The notes under the pieces were generated by a model, which was not told where the DNA came from, made no database searches, and saw only the letters and a program-made list of their open reading frames with translations. Below, one piece after another: positions 15,541 through 23,961 of a stretch of 64,000 nucleotides of DNA. The DNA lies in assembly GCA_013141075.1 (NCBI GenBank), contig JABFRQ010000005.1, positions 310,001-374,000 of the forward strand. Direction: 5' to 3'. The DNA comes from Methylotenera sp. GTDB taxonomy: Bacteria > Pseudomonadota > Gammaproteobacteria > Burkholderiales > Methylophilaceae. Made by a program: the position numbers and the translations under genes. Numbering within the stretch: the first letter of the stretch is position 1; each line of letters begins with the position of its first letter.

Positions 15541-16284
15541 TTACCAAGGCAAAGCATCGCCTTGGTGAAAGAATCCGCCGCTTGCACCAGAACTATCAAG
15601 CGTGGCTAATTGCACGCTGGTTTTTCCGCCATCAGCTACTTCCATCGGTGCATTTTGACCACCGAGTTCTGTTTTAACCCAGCCTGGATGTGCTGAATTT
15701 ACTTTGATGTTGGTATCACGCAACTCGCGCGCCAAGTGAATGGTGTAGGCATTTAGCGCGGTTTTTGATGCGTTATAGGCGAATGCTTTTGCAGGGTCGA
15801 TTGGTGAGTTAGGCATGCTGTGTAAAGTAAGCGAACCTAAAATGCTCGATAGATTCACAATGCGCCCAGCGGGTGCTTTTTTAATGAGCGGCAACAGTTT
15901 TTGCGTGAGCGCAATCACAGAAAATAAATTAGTTTGAAAGGTTTGCTGCAAAACGTCTACGCTCACAGTGCTGCTGTTATTGCTGCCCATGAGCTGTTCT
16001 TGGTTAATGCCTGCGTTATTCACCAAAATATCTAGTTTGCCGTAATGTGTATTCAAATATTCAAAAGCATCATCCGCAGATTTTGCTAGGTTTGCATCGT
16101 AGGTAATCGCTTCAGCTTTAATACCTAGCGTTTGCAATTGTTTTGCAGCTGCTTGACCTTTGGTTATATCGCGCGTGCCGAGTATGACCGTAATGCCTTG
16201 CTCGCCTAAGCCTTTAGCTGTTTCAAAACCTATGCCGCGATTTGCGCCAGTAATAAAAGCGACTTTACCTGTTTGCTGCTCCAT
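15541..16284 (-). CDS. Short-chain dehydrogenase/reductase
   Basis: This 247-residue NADP(H)-dependent oxidoreductase has the glycine-rich TGANRGIG loop near the N-terminus, the NNAG motif (ILVNNAGINQ), the catalytic Ser in IVNLSSILGSL and the YNASK active-site Tyr/Lys. It resembles the carbonyl-reductase-like classical SDRs; the substrate is unknown. ATG at 16284 has AAGGA nine bases upstream, while an ATG at 16293 overlaps that site. It is divergent from a TetR-family gene, with two operator-like palindromes between them, so repression by that regulator is likely. Confidence 0.9.
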   Translation of the reverse strand: MEQQTGKVAFITGANRGIGFETAKGLGEQGITVILGTRDITKGQAAAKQLQTLGIKAEAITYDANLAKSADDAFEYLNTHYGKLDILVNNAGINQEQLMGSNNSSTVSVDVLQQTFQTNLFSVIALTQKLLPLIKKAPAGRIVNLSSILGSLTLHSMPNSPIDPAKAFAYNASKTALNAYTIHLARELRDTNIKVNSAHPGWVKTELGGQNAPMEVADGGKTSVQLATLDSSGASGGFFHQGDALPW

Positions 16285-16320
16285 TTTTATCATCCTTAAT
16301 TGTGTTGGTAAATAATTTTA

Positions 16321-16332
16321 TACCAATCGGTA
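16321..16332. promoter_or_regulatory. TetR-type operator 1 (SDR side)
   Basis: TACCAATCGGTA: perfect TACC-N4-GGTA palindrome, 36 bp before the SDR start codon. Partner of the copy at 16376. Confidence 0.65.
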
Positions 16333-16375
16333 AATAAATAATAATGGATGTAAAATAGTTTGTCAAATGGTTTTA

Positions 16376-16391
16376 TACCTAGTGGTACAAT
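16376..16391 (+). promoter_or_regulatory. TetR-type operator 2 overlapping an extended -10 promoter
   Basis: TACCTAGTGGTA (16376-16387), the second TACC-N4-GGTA palindrome, overlaps TGGTACAAT (16383-16391), an extended -10 element facing the TetR gene. The centres of the two operators are 55 bp apart. Confidence 0.65.
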
Positions 16392-16420
16392 AATGTTTTT
16401 ATAAGATAGTAGCAAACGCT

Positions 16421-17056
16421 ATGAGCAATGAAATTATTACTGAAGCAGTCATCCAGCCCGCTAAGCAACGTGGGCGGCCATTAGCATTTAACCAAGATGA
16501 AGCGCTAGATAAAGCGCTGAATGTATTTTGGCTACGTGGTTATGAGGGCGCGACTATGGCAGAGCTTACGGAAGCGCTAGGTATCAATAAACCCAGTATT
16601 TATGCGGCGTTTGGTAATAAAGAGGAGTTGTTTCGTAAGGCGCTTGCTAAATATTTAGCTGGGCCAGCCGCGTTTGTGGGTGAAGCCCTGAATGAGACGA
16701 CGGCAAGGCAGGTTGCAACACATTTTTTAACGCGAGCCGCTGAGTTTTTAACTCACCATAACAACCCGCGCGGTTGCATGGTGGTGCAAGGTGCGCTTAG
16801 TTGCGGTGCAGGTTCAGCGGCTATTCAGCAAGTGCTAATTGCACACAGAAAAAGTTATGAAAATGCTTTGGTGCAGCGTTTTGAGTTGGCAAAAGCACAA
16901 GGGGATTTGCCAGCAGATGTAAATTGCGCTAGTTTGGCTAAGTATTTAACGACGATTCATCAAGGCTTGTCAGTACAAGCTACAAGTGGGGCGACTTGTG
17001 ACGAATTAAAGTCCGTGATACAAATTGCCATGCAGAACTGGCCTACCAAGCACTAA
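16421..17056 (+). CDS. TetR/AcrR-family transcriptional regulator
   Basis: A 211-residue regulator with the N-terminal helix-turn-helix (about residues 26-70: NVFWLRGYEGATMAELTEALGINKPSIYAAFGNKEELF) and a C-terminal ligand domain of the type found in regulators such as the TetR_C_16 group (NNPRGCMVVQGALSCG). It is divergent from an SDR gene whose promoter region holds two identical-class palindromes, one of them over this gene's own -10 box, so it probably represses both itself and the SDR. The inducer is unknown. It is convergent with the MFS gene, 5 bp apart. Confidence 0.9.
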   Translation: MSNEIITEAVIQPAKQRGRPLAFNQDEALDKALNVFWLRGYEGATMAELTEALGINKPSIYAAFGNKEELFRKALAKYLAGPAAFVGEALNETTARQVATHFLTRAAEFLTHHNNPRGCMVVQGALSCGAGSAAIQQVLIAHRKSYENALVQRFELAKAQGDLPADVNCASLAKYLTTIHQGLSVQATSGATCDELKSVIQIAMQNWPTKH

Positions 17057-17061
17057 AAAGA

Positions 17062-18306
17062 TTATTGCAACTGATGCAACTCTAACTTACGCAACTTAGG
17101 CGCTAATTTGGCGGTTGTTGCCACTATGCCTAAGGTCATCACCCCGCCAAAAATGACTGATGGTACCAAACCCAATAAGCGCGCGGCTAAGCCACTTTCA
17201 AACGCACCTAGCTCATTCGACGAACCTATAAATATGCCGTTAATGGCAGAAACGCGGCCGCGCATGGCGTCTGGCGTGGCGAGTTGCATAATTGTGGTGC
17301 GTAGCACAACTGAAACGCCATCAAATACGCCTGATAGCACCAACGTGAGACCCGCTACCCAAATTGAGGTGCTGAGGCCAAAGCCGATAATGCATAAGCC
17401 AAAACCTGCCACGGCAAACAATAGCCAGCGCCCTGCGTGCAAGTTTATTGGGTGGCGGGTGAGCCAAACGCCTGTAATTATTGCGCCGATTGCGGGCGCG
17501 GCGCGTAATATTCCTAAGGCTTCTGGTCCGTAATGATAAATTTCATGTATGAACGCGGGCAACATGGCAACGGCACCGCCAAACAGCACTGCAAACATAT
17601 CTAAAGCGAGTGCGCCGAGTAATACTTGGTGGCTAAATACAAAGCGCAAACCTTGTGCAATGCTGGCGAATACGGGTGGGCTATCCAAAGCGGGTGGCGG
17701 CTCTTTTATTTTAATAGACCAGATGGCAATTACCGCGCCTAAACAAAATAATGTGGCTACCGAGTAAGCCACGGTTTTGCTGGCAAAGCCAACCAGCAAG
17801 CCGCCTAAGGCTGGGCCAATAATCAACCCTGCTTGAAAAACAGCGCTACTAACGCCTGTAGCTCTGGCGTATTCTTCACGCGGTAAAATCAAGGCAAAAA
17901 GAGTGCTGTAGCTAGGCGCAATAAAGGCGCGCTCTATGCCCGTGAGCATAATCGAGCCATAAATCCACCAACTGGCATTGCTTTCGCTACCAATTAAACC
18001 TGCGGCAAGCGCGGTGAGCGTAAGTGCGTTAATGCCTAAAGTAATGGCGGCCAAAGTGCCAAAAAATCGCCTTGAATAATAATGGTCAACCGCGTGGCCT
18101 GCAAAAAGTGCGCAAGCAAAATAGGGAATTACCTCTGCCAAGCCTATTAAACCTAGCGCGAGTGGGTCATGCGTAATTTCATAAATATGCCAGCCAACAG
18201 CCACTGCCATAATTTGGTAGGCCAACACCATGAGAATGCGAAAAGTAAGTAATTTTAAAAATGCGTGATTGTGAGGGCTGAAAAATGGATAGTTAAAAAT
18301 ATTCAT
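17062..18306 (-). CDS. MFS transporter (enterobactin-exporter-like/DHA3 group)
   Basis: A 414-residue major facilitator with twelve predicted helices. Signature stretches are AVGWHIYEITHDPLALGLIGLAEVIPYF at the start, the loop-2-3 AGHAVDHYYSRR and the RATGVSSAVFQAGLIIGPALGGLLVG region, typical of the DHA3 (EntS-like) group. These export small hydrophobic compounds or siderophores; the substrate here is unknown. Its neighbours (TetR, AlkA) give no hint. Start at 18306 has only a weak ribosome site. Confidence 0.85.
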   Translation of the reverse strand: MNIFNYPFFSPHNHAFLKLLTFRILMVLAYQIMAVAVGWHIYEITHDPLALGLIGLAEVIPYFACALFAGHAVDHYYSRRFFGTLAAITLGINALTLTALAAGLIGSESNASWWIYGSIMLTGIERAFIAPSYSTLFALILPREEYARATGVSSAVFQAGLIIGPALGGLLVGFASKTVAYSVATLFCLGAVIAIWSIKIKEPPPALDSPPVFASIAQGLRFVFSHQVLLGALALDMFAVLFGGAVAMLPAFIHEIYHYGPEALGILRAAPAIGAIITGVWLTRHPINLHAGRWLLFAVAGFGLCIIGFGLSTSIWVAGLTLVLSGVFDGVSVVLRTTIMQLATPDAMRGRVSAINGIFIGSSNELGAFESGLAARLLGLVPSVIFGGVMTLGIVATTAKLAPKLRKLELHQLQ

Positions 18307-18502
18307 CAGACCATTATAAAATTAAATAGCGTATAAAACTCACAACACTGAAACTAAAGTAAGGGTAAAATTGCAGGCTTAGTGCAGTGAATAAGGCAGT
18401 AAGCCTGCTGTGATTATGAACGATTACCGCATGCCGATGAGTCGTCGTTGACCTAGTGCGACTCTGCCGATATAGATTAGGCGCACTAAATCTTTTGAGA
18501 TA

Positions 18503-19117
18503 TTATTTCGGCACGCGCCACAGGTACCAGCTAGCCACCGTGCGGTGTGGCGCCCAATTTCTGCCGATTTCGACCATTGCTTTGCGTTTAGGTGCGGCTT
18601 CCAATTTTTTAAGGCGTTTATAGCCTTCGCATATGGCAAAGTCATCTGCAGGCAGAATATCCATGCGCGCTAGTGTGAACATCAGCATCATTTCTACCGT
18701 CCACTGGCCAATGCCTTTAAGCGTGACTAATCGCGCGATTAAGTCTTCATTTGTGAGCGTATTGGCAACTTCACGCGTTGGCACTAGCCCAGTGATTGCG
18801 CCGTTTGCTATGCCTTGCAGCGTTTCAATTTTTCTACCAGAAAAGCCGCAAGCACGTAAATCATCAAACTCAGCCGCGATAAGCTGTGTGGGGTTTGGAA
18901 ATTGGCCAAAATGATTGATGAATTTAGCTAAAATAGCATCGCCAGCTTTAGTGTGCAATTGCTGATAAGCTACCGCGCGGACTAAGGCTTCATAAGGCTC
19001 GCGATCAGCGTTAGGCGAAAATTCACAAGCGCCAACGGTAGCAATTAGGGTTGCCCAATCATCATCAATGGCGCTTAAAAATTCGGCGGCTTGTTCAGTG
19101 GTTGAAGCGTTTGCCAT
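18503..19117 (-). CDS. DNA-3-methyladenine glycosylase II (AlkA-type)
   Basis: This 204-residue HhH-GPD glycosylase removes alkylated bases from DNA. The helix-hairpin-helix LKGIGQWT lies at residues 133-140 and the catalytic Asp in LPADDFAI at 158-159. It lacks the N-terminal AlkA domain and so resembles the short (MAG1/AlkA2-like) type. It follows the cupin gene after 19 bp on the same strand, suggesting an operon. An intergenic stretch of about 195 bp separates it from the MFS gene downstream and shows nothing notable. Confidence 0.9.
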   Translation of the reverse strand: MANASTTEQAAEFLSAIDDDWATLIATVGACEFSPNADREPYEALVRAVAYQQLHTKAGDAILAKFINHFGQFPNPTQLIAAEFDDLRACGFSGRKIETLQGIANGAITGLVPTREVANTLTNEDLIARLVTLKGIGQWTVEMMLMFTLARMDILPADDFAICEGYKRLKKLEAAPKRKAMVEIGRNWAPHRTVASWYLWRVPK

Positions 19118-19136
19118 TATGTTTTTAGATTTTAAC

Positions 19137-19463
19137 TTATAGTTTTAACGCCGCCTTAATGCGTCTAAATGCTTGGGTTAGCGCATTGCCATCAAGCTTG
19201 TAATGTTTGTGTAGTGGTTTTTTTACTTCCCAACTTGCTTTCATGCCCGCAGGAAAAGTGACTAAATCGCCTTTGGCAAAAGTCACTGCAGCGCCACCAA
19301 TTGGTGTAATGACGCATTCGCCATCTAAAATATAGGCGATTTCTTGCTCGTGAAAAGTCCAATCAAACGTTGAAACTTCTTTTTGCCAAGTTGGCCATTT
19401 GCTCACGCCAAGTGTATCTAATTTGGTTTGCGCGGGATTTTTTTCTACAATAATTGCGTTCAT
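19137..19463 (-). CDS. Cupin-domain protein (DUF861/cupin_3)
   Basis: A 108-residue single-domain cupin. The pattern KWPTWQKEVSTFDWTFHEQEIAYILDGECVITPIGG...TFAKGDLVTFPAGMKASWEV matches the cupin_3 family, in which a beta-barrel often holds a metal or small ligand; the E/H residues of motif one are present as FHEQEIAYILDGE. The function is not known. It sits 19 bp upstream of the alkA-like gene. The N-terminus lacks a signal peptide, so it is cytoplasmic. Confidence 0.85.
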   Translation of the reverse strand: MNAIIVEKNPAQTKLDTLGVSKWPTWQKEVSTFDWTFHEQEIAYILDGECVITPIGGAAVTFAKGDLVTFPAGMKASWEVKKPLHKHYKLDGNALTQAFRRIKAALKL

Positions 19464-19570
19464 AACATTCCTTTTTTGAATGCGGCTATTTTAGCGCATT
19501 GTGGCCAAATTGATGTAGGTGTGTCACTTAAAGTAGTAAAATAGATGTTTTAGGCAAAAGTTTATTTGAT

Positions 19571-20524
19571 ATGCGCATTAGTTTAGAAGAGGCAGCGAGC
19601 AAGCTTAAGCGCGGTGAAGTGGTCGCAATTCCAACTGAAACCGTTTACGGCTTAGCTGCGGACGCAAAAAATGACGCTGCCTTGCAGCAAATATTTGCCA
19701 CTAAGCAACGCCCTGCCGACCATCCTTTAATTGTGCATATTGCGGATATTAGCCAAGTAAATGATTGGGCGGCGGCGTTTCCAGAAACTGCTGTGAAACT
19801 AGCGCAAGCCTTTTGGCCAGGCGCATTAACATTGGTGTTGCCAGCAAAAAACCATGTATCAAAAATAGTACGTGGCGGCGAACCTACCATAGCTTTGCGT
19901 GTGCCAAATCACCCAGTTGCATTGGCGCTACTTCAGCAAAGCGGTTTATGTGTTGCTGCGCCATCGGCCAATTTATTTACGCAATTAAGCCCCACCACTG
20001 CGGCACACGTAGAAACAAGCTTGGGTGAAAACATGCCAGTGTTAGATGGTGGTGCTTGTAGCGTGGGCATTGAATCTACCATTGTAAGTGTGGCGGCAGA
20101 TGGCGCTTGGCAATTGTTGCGCCCAGGCATGATTAGCGAGGCTGATATTGCGCGGGTTGCAGGCACATTTCAACAAGCTAACTTAGTTAAAAATCAAACA
20201 CCCAAAGCGCCAGGGCAACATGCATTACACTATTCTCCACGCACACCACTGCAGCTATTTAAAGATAAGTTTACGTTAATTAAAGCATGCGAAGCATTAA
20301 CGCAAGCAAACTTAACCTGCGCCGCACTGCTGATTGGTGCGGGCGATAGGCCAAACTGTATTGTCACGCAATTATCAAATCAACCTGCTGAGGTAGCAGA
20401 GCAACTTTATAGTGCATTACACGATCTAGATACGTTAAAAGTAGACCGATTATTGCTTGAGTTGCCACCTAATACGCCAATATGGGCGGCGGTGTTAGAT
20501 AGATTAAGTCGCGCTGGTGGTTAG
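19571..20524 (+). CDS. Threonylcarbamoyl-AMP synthase (Sua5)
   Basis: Sua5/YrdC makes threonylcarbamoyl-AMP for the t6A37 modification of ANN-decoding tRNAs. The 317-residue length with a YrdC domain (about residues 1-190, motifs AIPTETVYGLAADA, FATKQRPADHPLIVHI and APSANLFTQLSPTTAAHV) followed by a linker and the C-terminal Sua5 domain (about 215-317) shows the long form rather than short TsaC. The last codons (Arg-Ala-Gly-Gly-stop) lie inside the first copy of a 30-bp tandem repeat. Confidence 0.93.
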   Translation: MRISLEEAASKLKRGEVVAIPTETVYGLAADAKNDAALQQIFATKQRPADHPLIVHIADISQVNDWAAAFPETAVKLAQAFWPGALTLVLPAKNHVSKIVRGGEPTIALRVPNHPVALALLQQSGLCVAAPSANLFTQLSPTTAAHVETSLGENMPVLDGGACSVGIESTIVSVAADGAWQLLRPGMISEADIARVAGTFQQANLVKNQTPKAPGQHALHYSPRTPLQLFKDKFTLIKACEALTQANLTCAALLIGAGDRPNCIVTQLSNQPAEVAEQLYSALHDLDTLKVDRLLLELPPNTPIWAAVLDRLSRAGG

Positions 20525-20687
20525 CAATACTTGCCAGTTTACGCTGGTGGTTAGCAATACTTGCCAGTTTACTGGCTTTAGAATTGCTTATCAGTCCTCT
20601 GGTTAGCAATACTTGCCAGTTTACTGGCTTTAGAATTGCTTATCAGTCCTCTGGTTAGCAATACTTGCCAGTTTACTGGCTAGTAAT
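20512..20687 (+). repeat. Nested tandem repeats at the sua5 3' end
   Basis: A 30-bp unit occurs twice in tandem (20512-20541, 20542-20571), the first copy containing the sua5 stop codon. A 52-bp unit that contains the same 25-bp core (GGTTAGCAATACTTGCCAGT plus flank) then occurs twice (20572-20623, 20624-20675), followed by a partial unit. Each 52-bp unit holds GCCAG-ttta-CTGGC nested in AGCAAT/ATTGCT, a terminator-like hairpin. Confidence 0.9.
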
Positions 20688-20725
20688 ACCATAAAATAAT
20701 GAAAATTTTAAACATAGGGGTCACA

Positions 20726-21082
20726 ATGAACATTCAATTTAAGCAATATCTTTTAACTGTTAATTTACTTGCATTATTATCGGCATGTAGTTCAGCCAGC
20801 CCATTTGGCTCTGCCGCTAAAGAACAATCAACCACACCAAAAAATGCTACGGCTTACGTGTGTGATGGCAATAAGCAGTTTTATGTGCGTATGTTGAATA
20901 ATGGCAGCGATGCTTGGCTAATTTACCCAGACCACGAGGTGAATTTAACTAAAGCCAGCGGTAGTGAAGGCCGCTACACCAGCGGCGTGATTACGCTCCT
21001 GATTAACGGGGCGGAAGCCACTTTGAACGATGGCGAAAAAATTGCTTATACAGGATGTGCGGCAAAGTTAGTTAAACGCTAG
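20726..21082 (+). CDS. MliC-like lipoprotein, C-type lysozyme inhibitor family
   Basis: A 118-residue lipoprotein with a signal sequence and lipobox LLSAC (FKQYLLTVNLLALLSACSS). The mature part has the MliC pattern YVCDGNKQFYVRMLNNGSDAWLIYPDHEVNLTKA...GRYTSG...EATLNDGEKIAYTGC, with the conserved Cys pair. MliC proteins sit on the outer membrane or face the periplasm and bind host or competitor lysozyme. ATG 20726 has AGGGG five bases upstream; an ATG at 20699 is less likely. Upstream lie the tandem repeats. Confidence 0.85.
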   Translation: MNIQFKQYLLTVNLLALLSACSSASPFGSAAKEQSTTPKNATAYVCDGNKQFYVRMLNNGSDAWLIYPDHEVNLTKASGSEGRYTSGVITLLINGAEATLNDGEKIAYTGCAAKLVKR

Positions 21083-21372
21083 TTTGCGCTGCTGCTAAGC
21101 CATTTAAATTGAACGTTATTTTCAAATGGTGTGACAACTGTGTCAGTTATTCGCCATTAAGCTACACGCTAGCTAAGCGTAGCCTTTGCTATTTGTTTAC
21201 AATCCTCGCCGTTTCTCATTTGTAGAATGCACGATAAAGCCCGCCTTCACTCAATTGCAGCGGGCGCAACCAAGTGTTTATTGTCGCCAATTTAACTTTC
21301 GGCACAGATGTTGCTATAGTAATTTACGTTAATATACAGTTACCTAAATTACAATCATGTATTATTTAAATA
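21083..21372. other. 290-bp gap before the TonB receptor gene
   Basis: The gap has a near-perfect hairpin (GCTACACGCT / AGCGTAGC, about 21163-21186) that could terminate the mliC transcript, and GCCCGC...GCGGGC (about 21240-21268). I see no Fur-type or other clear operator, and no open frame. Confidence 0.4.
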
Positions 21373-23391
21373 ATGAATAAAAAAAATACCATCTCCGTGT
21401 TACTCGCTTCTATGTATGCTTGTGCTTCTTTTTGCGCGCAAGCAGCAGATATTTCCGAATTAAGTTTGGAAGAGTTGCTAGAGGTTGAGATTGTAAGCTC
21501 AGCTTCTAAAATGTCACAAAAAGTGACAGAAACGCCCGCGGCTATTCGAGTGATTACTGCGCAAGATATTCGCCGCTACGGCTGGAGTACGCTGGGCGAG
21601 GCGCTTAGCTCGCTGCCAGGGATTACGATAGTGACAAATCGATATGCTGACTTTATAGGCGCGCGCGGCGTTGTGTTGCCAGATGACAATAACACCCGCT
21701 ACTTAGTGTTGATAGACGGCACACCTGTGAATGATGCACTTTTAGATTCTGCGCAAATTGGCGATTCTTTTCCGTTAGATTTAGCGCTCATTAACCGCAT
21801 TGAATACCTACCAGGTGCGGGCTCTGCGGCTTATGGCGCTAATGCTATGCTTGGTACAATTAACATTACGACTAAATCAGCCAAGGGGCGGCATGCTACT
21901 GAAGCTGAAGCAATTGTAGACAGCATTGGCCGTAGCACACTGCGTCTTACAACAGCACAAGCGCTAAATAACGGCGCTGCAATTACACTTTCTGCCACAG
22001 GCATGTATCAGGATGGGCGCGACCAAACTTACGCAGGAATTAGCGGCATAAGTAGAGAGCGCATAGGCACTACGCCAGATGGCATTGCACATGACCTTGA
22101 TAGCGGCCATAAAAAGCAGCTTTATGCTAAGTTAGAAAAAGATGGCTTTAAGCTTTCGCTAGCCTTAAGTGACCGTGAGTATCATCCTTCTATTGCACCG
22201 CATGGTGCCAATTTTGATGACCCTGCAATGCAAATTAGCGACCGCAGCTTTGATTTGACCGCAAATTATAATGGTGAAGTAGCCCGTGACATCACGCTTT
22301 ACACCAACCTAACGTATATGGGTTATAAAAAAACGATGAATACGCCGAGCGGGCTTAATCTAAATGTGCAAGACTCTGATGCAAATCGCGGGTTCGCAGA
22401 AGGGCGACTTACAACAACTCGATTTACCAACCATCAAGCCGCCATTGGTGTAGATTTGAGCAAAGAAATTAAAAACGATATTACAGGTTACCGATTAGGC
22501 GGTGCGACAACTTATCAAGATAACCAAACTGATACGCGTATTGGTGTGTATGTGCAAGACCAATGGAGGTTTGCTGAAGATTGGCAGTTTCATACAGGCC
22601 TGCGTTACGATTATTCTGAAATGTGGGGCAATCAAGTTAGCCCGCGCTTAGGGTTAACTTGGCAAGCCACGCCAACGGTAAGCTTAAAGGCCATTGCGGC
22701 GCGTGCTTTCCGCAACCCTAATCCATTAGAAGCCCGTGCTGGCATTAACCCAGCGAATGCAACAGTCGCACGCGAAGCTTTGAGCAATCCTAGCCTACAA
22801 GCCGAAACCGTAAACACACAAGAGTTGGTAGCAGAATGGCGACCAAGTAACGCCTTTGAGCTTTCTGGCTCACTTTATCATCATCAACTTAAAAAATTGA
22901 TTGAACGTGGTACGTTAGGCACTGATTTTCAATATCAAAACCTGCTAGGAATTGATGTAACAGGCTTAGAAGTAGCTACATATTACCGTTTTTCTTCAAA
23001 ATGGAAATTAAACGCCAGCGCAACACTACAGCATGCAGAGTTAGAAAATGGCTTACGTGCACCAAGTTCTGCCAACTGGATAGCTAAACTGGCAGTTGAT
23101 GGGCCTATTTGGCAAGATAAATTGCAAGATAAGTTATATGCAGCTCTAGAGCTATATGCAAATGGCCCATCATCACTCACTTGGAGTGGAAAGCCTGCCC
23201 ACAATAGTGCGGTAGTTACTTCTAACTTAGTGCTAACCGCAAGCAACTGGCTGCCTAAGGCAGAAGTTCAGTTGCGCATTAACAACTTGCTTAATCGTAA
23301 TGATGCCGTGCCTGGTAGCGATGATACGCCAGTCGCCAATATGCCACTTTATGGCCGTAATGCTTCTTTAAGAGTGCGTTATGAGTTTTAA
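21373..23391 (+). CDS. TonB-dependent outer membrane receptor
   Basis: A 672-residue receptor with a signal peptide (to about residue 24), a short TonB-box-like stretch (ELSLEELLEVEIVSSASK), the plug domain (about 50-165: TPAAIRVITAQDIRRYGWSTLGEALSSLPGI, RGVVLPDDNNTRYLVLIDGTPVND, AYGANAMLGTINITTKS) and a barrel ending in Phe (LRVRYEF), as expected of an outer-membrane beta-barrel. The substrate cannot be read from sequence; no siderophore or heme genes are near. Its stop overlaps the start of a YfiR-like gene, so the receptor, YfiR and a diguanylate cyclase form one operon. Confidence 0.9.
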   Translation: MNKKNTISVLLASMYACASFCAQAADISELSLEELLEVEIVSSASKMSQKVTETPAAIRVITAQDIRRYGWSTLGEALSSLPGITIVTNRYADFIGARGVVLPDDNNTRYLVLIDGTPVNDALLDSAQIGDSFPLDLALINRIEYLPGAGSAAYGANAMLGTINITTKSAKGRHATEAEAIVDSIGRSTLRLTTAQALNNGAAITLSATGMYQDGRDQTYAGISGISRERIGTTPDGIAHDLDSGHKKQLYAKLEKDGFKLSLALSDREYHPSIAPHGANFDDPAMQISDRSFDLTANYNGEVARDITLYTNLTYMGYKKTMNTPSGLNLNVQDSDANRGFAEGRLTTTRFTNHQAAIGVDLSKEIKNDITGYRLGGATTYQDNQTDTRIGVYVQDQWRFAEDWQFHTGLRYDYSEMWGNQVSPRLGLTWQATPTVSLKAIAARAFRNPNPLEARAGINPANATVAREALSNPSLQAETVNTQELVAEWRPSNAFELSGSLYHHQLKKLIERGTLGTDFQYQNLLGIDVTGLEVATYYRFSSKWKLNASATLQHAELENGLRAPSSANWIAKLAVDGPIWQDKLQDKLYAALELYANGPSSLTWSGKPAHNSAVVTSNLVLTASNWLPKAEVQLRINNLLNRNDAVPGSDDTPVANMPLYGRNASLRVRYEF

Positions 23392-23941
23392 CTCCCTAAA
23401 TTTTAAAATGATGAAACAATTTGTGAATACATGTTTTGTAATAGCATGCTTATTATTGCTTAACATAATGACCATATCGGCCGCCAACGCCGCCGCACAG
23501 TCAGAAGAGCTCGAGCTGAAGGCGGCTTTCATATATAACTTTTCTTTGCTAACTACTTGGCCAGAAGCTAAAGAAAACTTGAATTTTTGTGTTCTGGGCG
23601 AGAGCGGCTATGTAGGTGCGCTGGCTAAATATGAAGGTCGCAAGGTTGCCAATGCCACTATTCACGTGCAGAAAATTAATGCAGTAGAAGAAGCAAATTC
23701 GTGTGAAATATTATTTATTGGCAGCAGTGAAAACCCGCGTATGGAACACATTCATAGTGCGCTTAAAGGCATGCCAGTACTTACAGTAGCTGAGTTAGGT
23801 ATTTTAGACCCGCCAGGCGTGATGATTACCCTAGTGCGTGCTGGCAATCGCGTAGCTTTTGAAGTTAACCATCACTCAGCAAAAAGTGCGGGCTTAGATT
23901 TAAGCTCTAAAATGCTAAAACTAGCGCGCAAAGTTAAGTAG
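23381..23941 (+). CDS. YfiR-like periplasmic protein (DUF4154)
   Basis: This 186-residue DUF4154 protein has a signal peptide (NTCFVIACLLLLNIMTISAANA) and the family pattern ELKAAFIYNFSLLTTWPE, CVLGESGY, SCEILFIGSS, MPVLTVAELGI, MITLVRAGNRVAFEVN and SAGLDLSSKMLKLARKV. YfiR proteins are periplasmic and repress a partner CHASE8 diguanylate cyclase (YfiN/TpbB) by binding its periplasmic domain. The start overlaps the receptor stop (ATGAG...TTTTAA) with AAGAG upstream; later ATGs at 23408/23411 give a more compact signal peptide. The gene directly upstream of the cyclase is as expected for this pair. Confidence 0.88.
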   Translation: MSFNSLNFKMMKQFVNTCFVIACLLLLNIMTISAANAAAQSEELELKAAFIYNFSLLTTWPEAKENLNFCVLGESGYVGALAKYEGRKVANATIHVQKINAVEEANSCEILFIGSSENPRMEHIHSALKGMPVLTVAELGILDPPGVMITLVRAGNRVAFEVNHHSAKSAGLDLSSKMLKLARKVK

Positions 23942-23961
23942 TTAAAGTTAAAAATCGCCGC

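Noticed and set aside
18424-18645. 73-codon frame overlapping the AlkA gene
   Set aside because: Out-of-frame shadow of the glycosylase gene without family features.
20512-20687. Tandem repeats as a CRISPR array
   Set aside because: Units are directly adjacent without unique spacers and differ in size; no cas genes are near.
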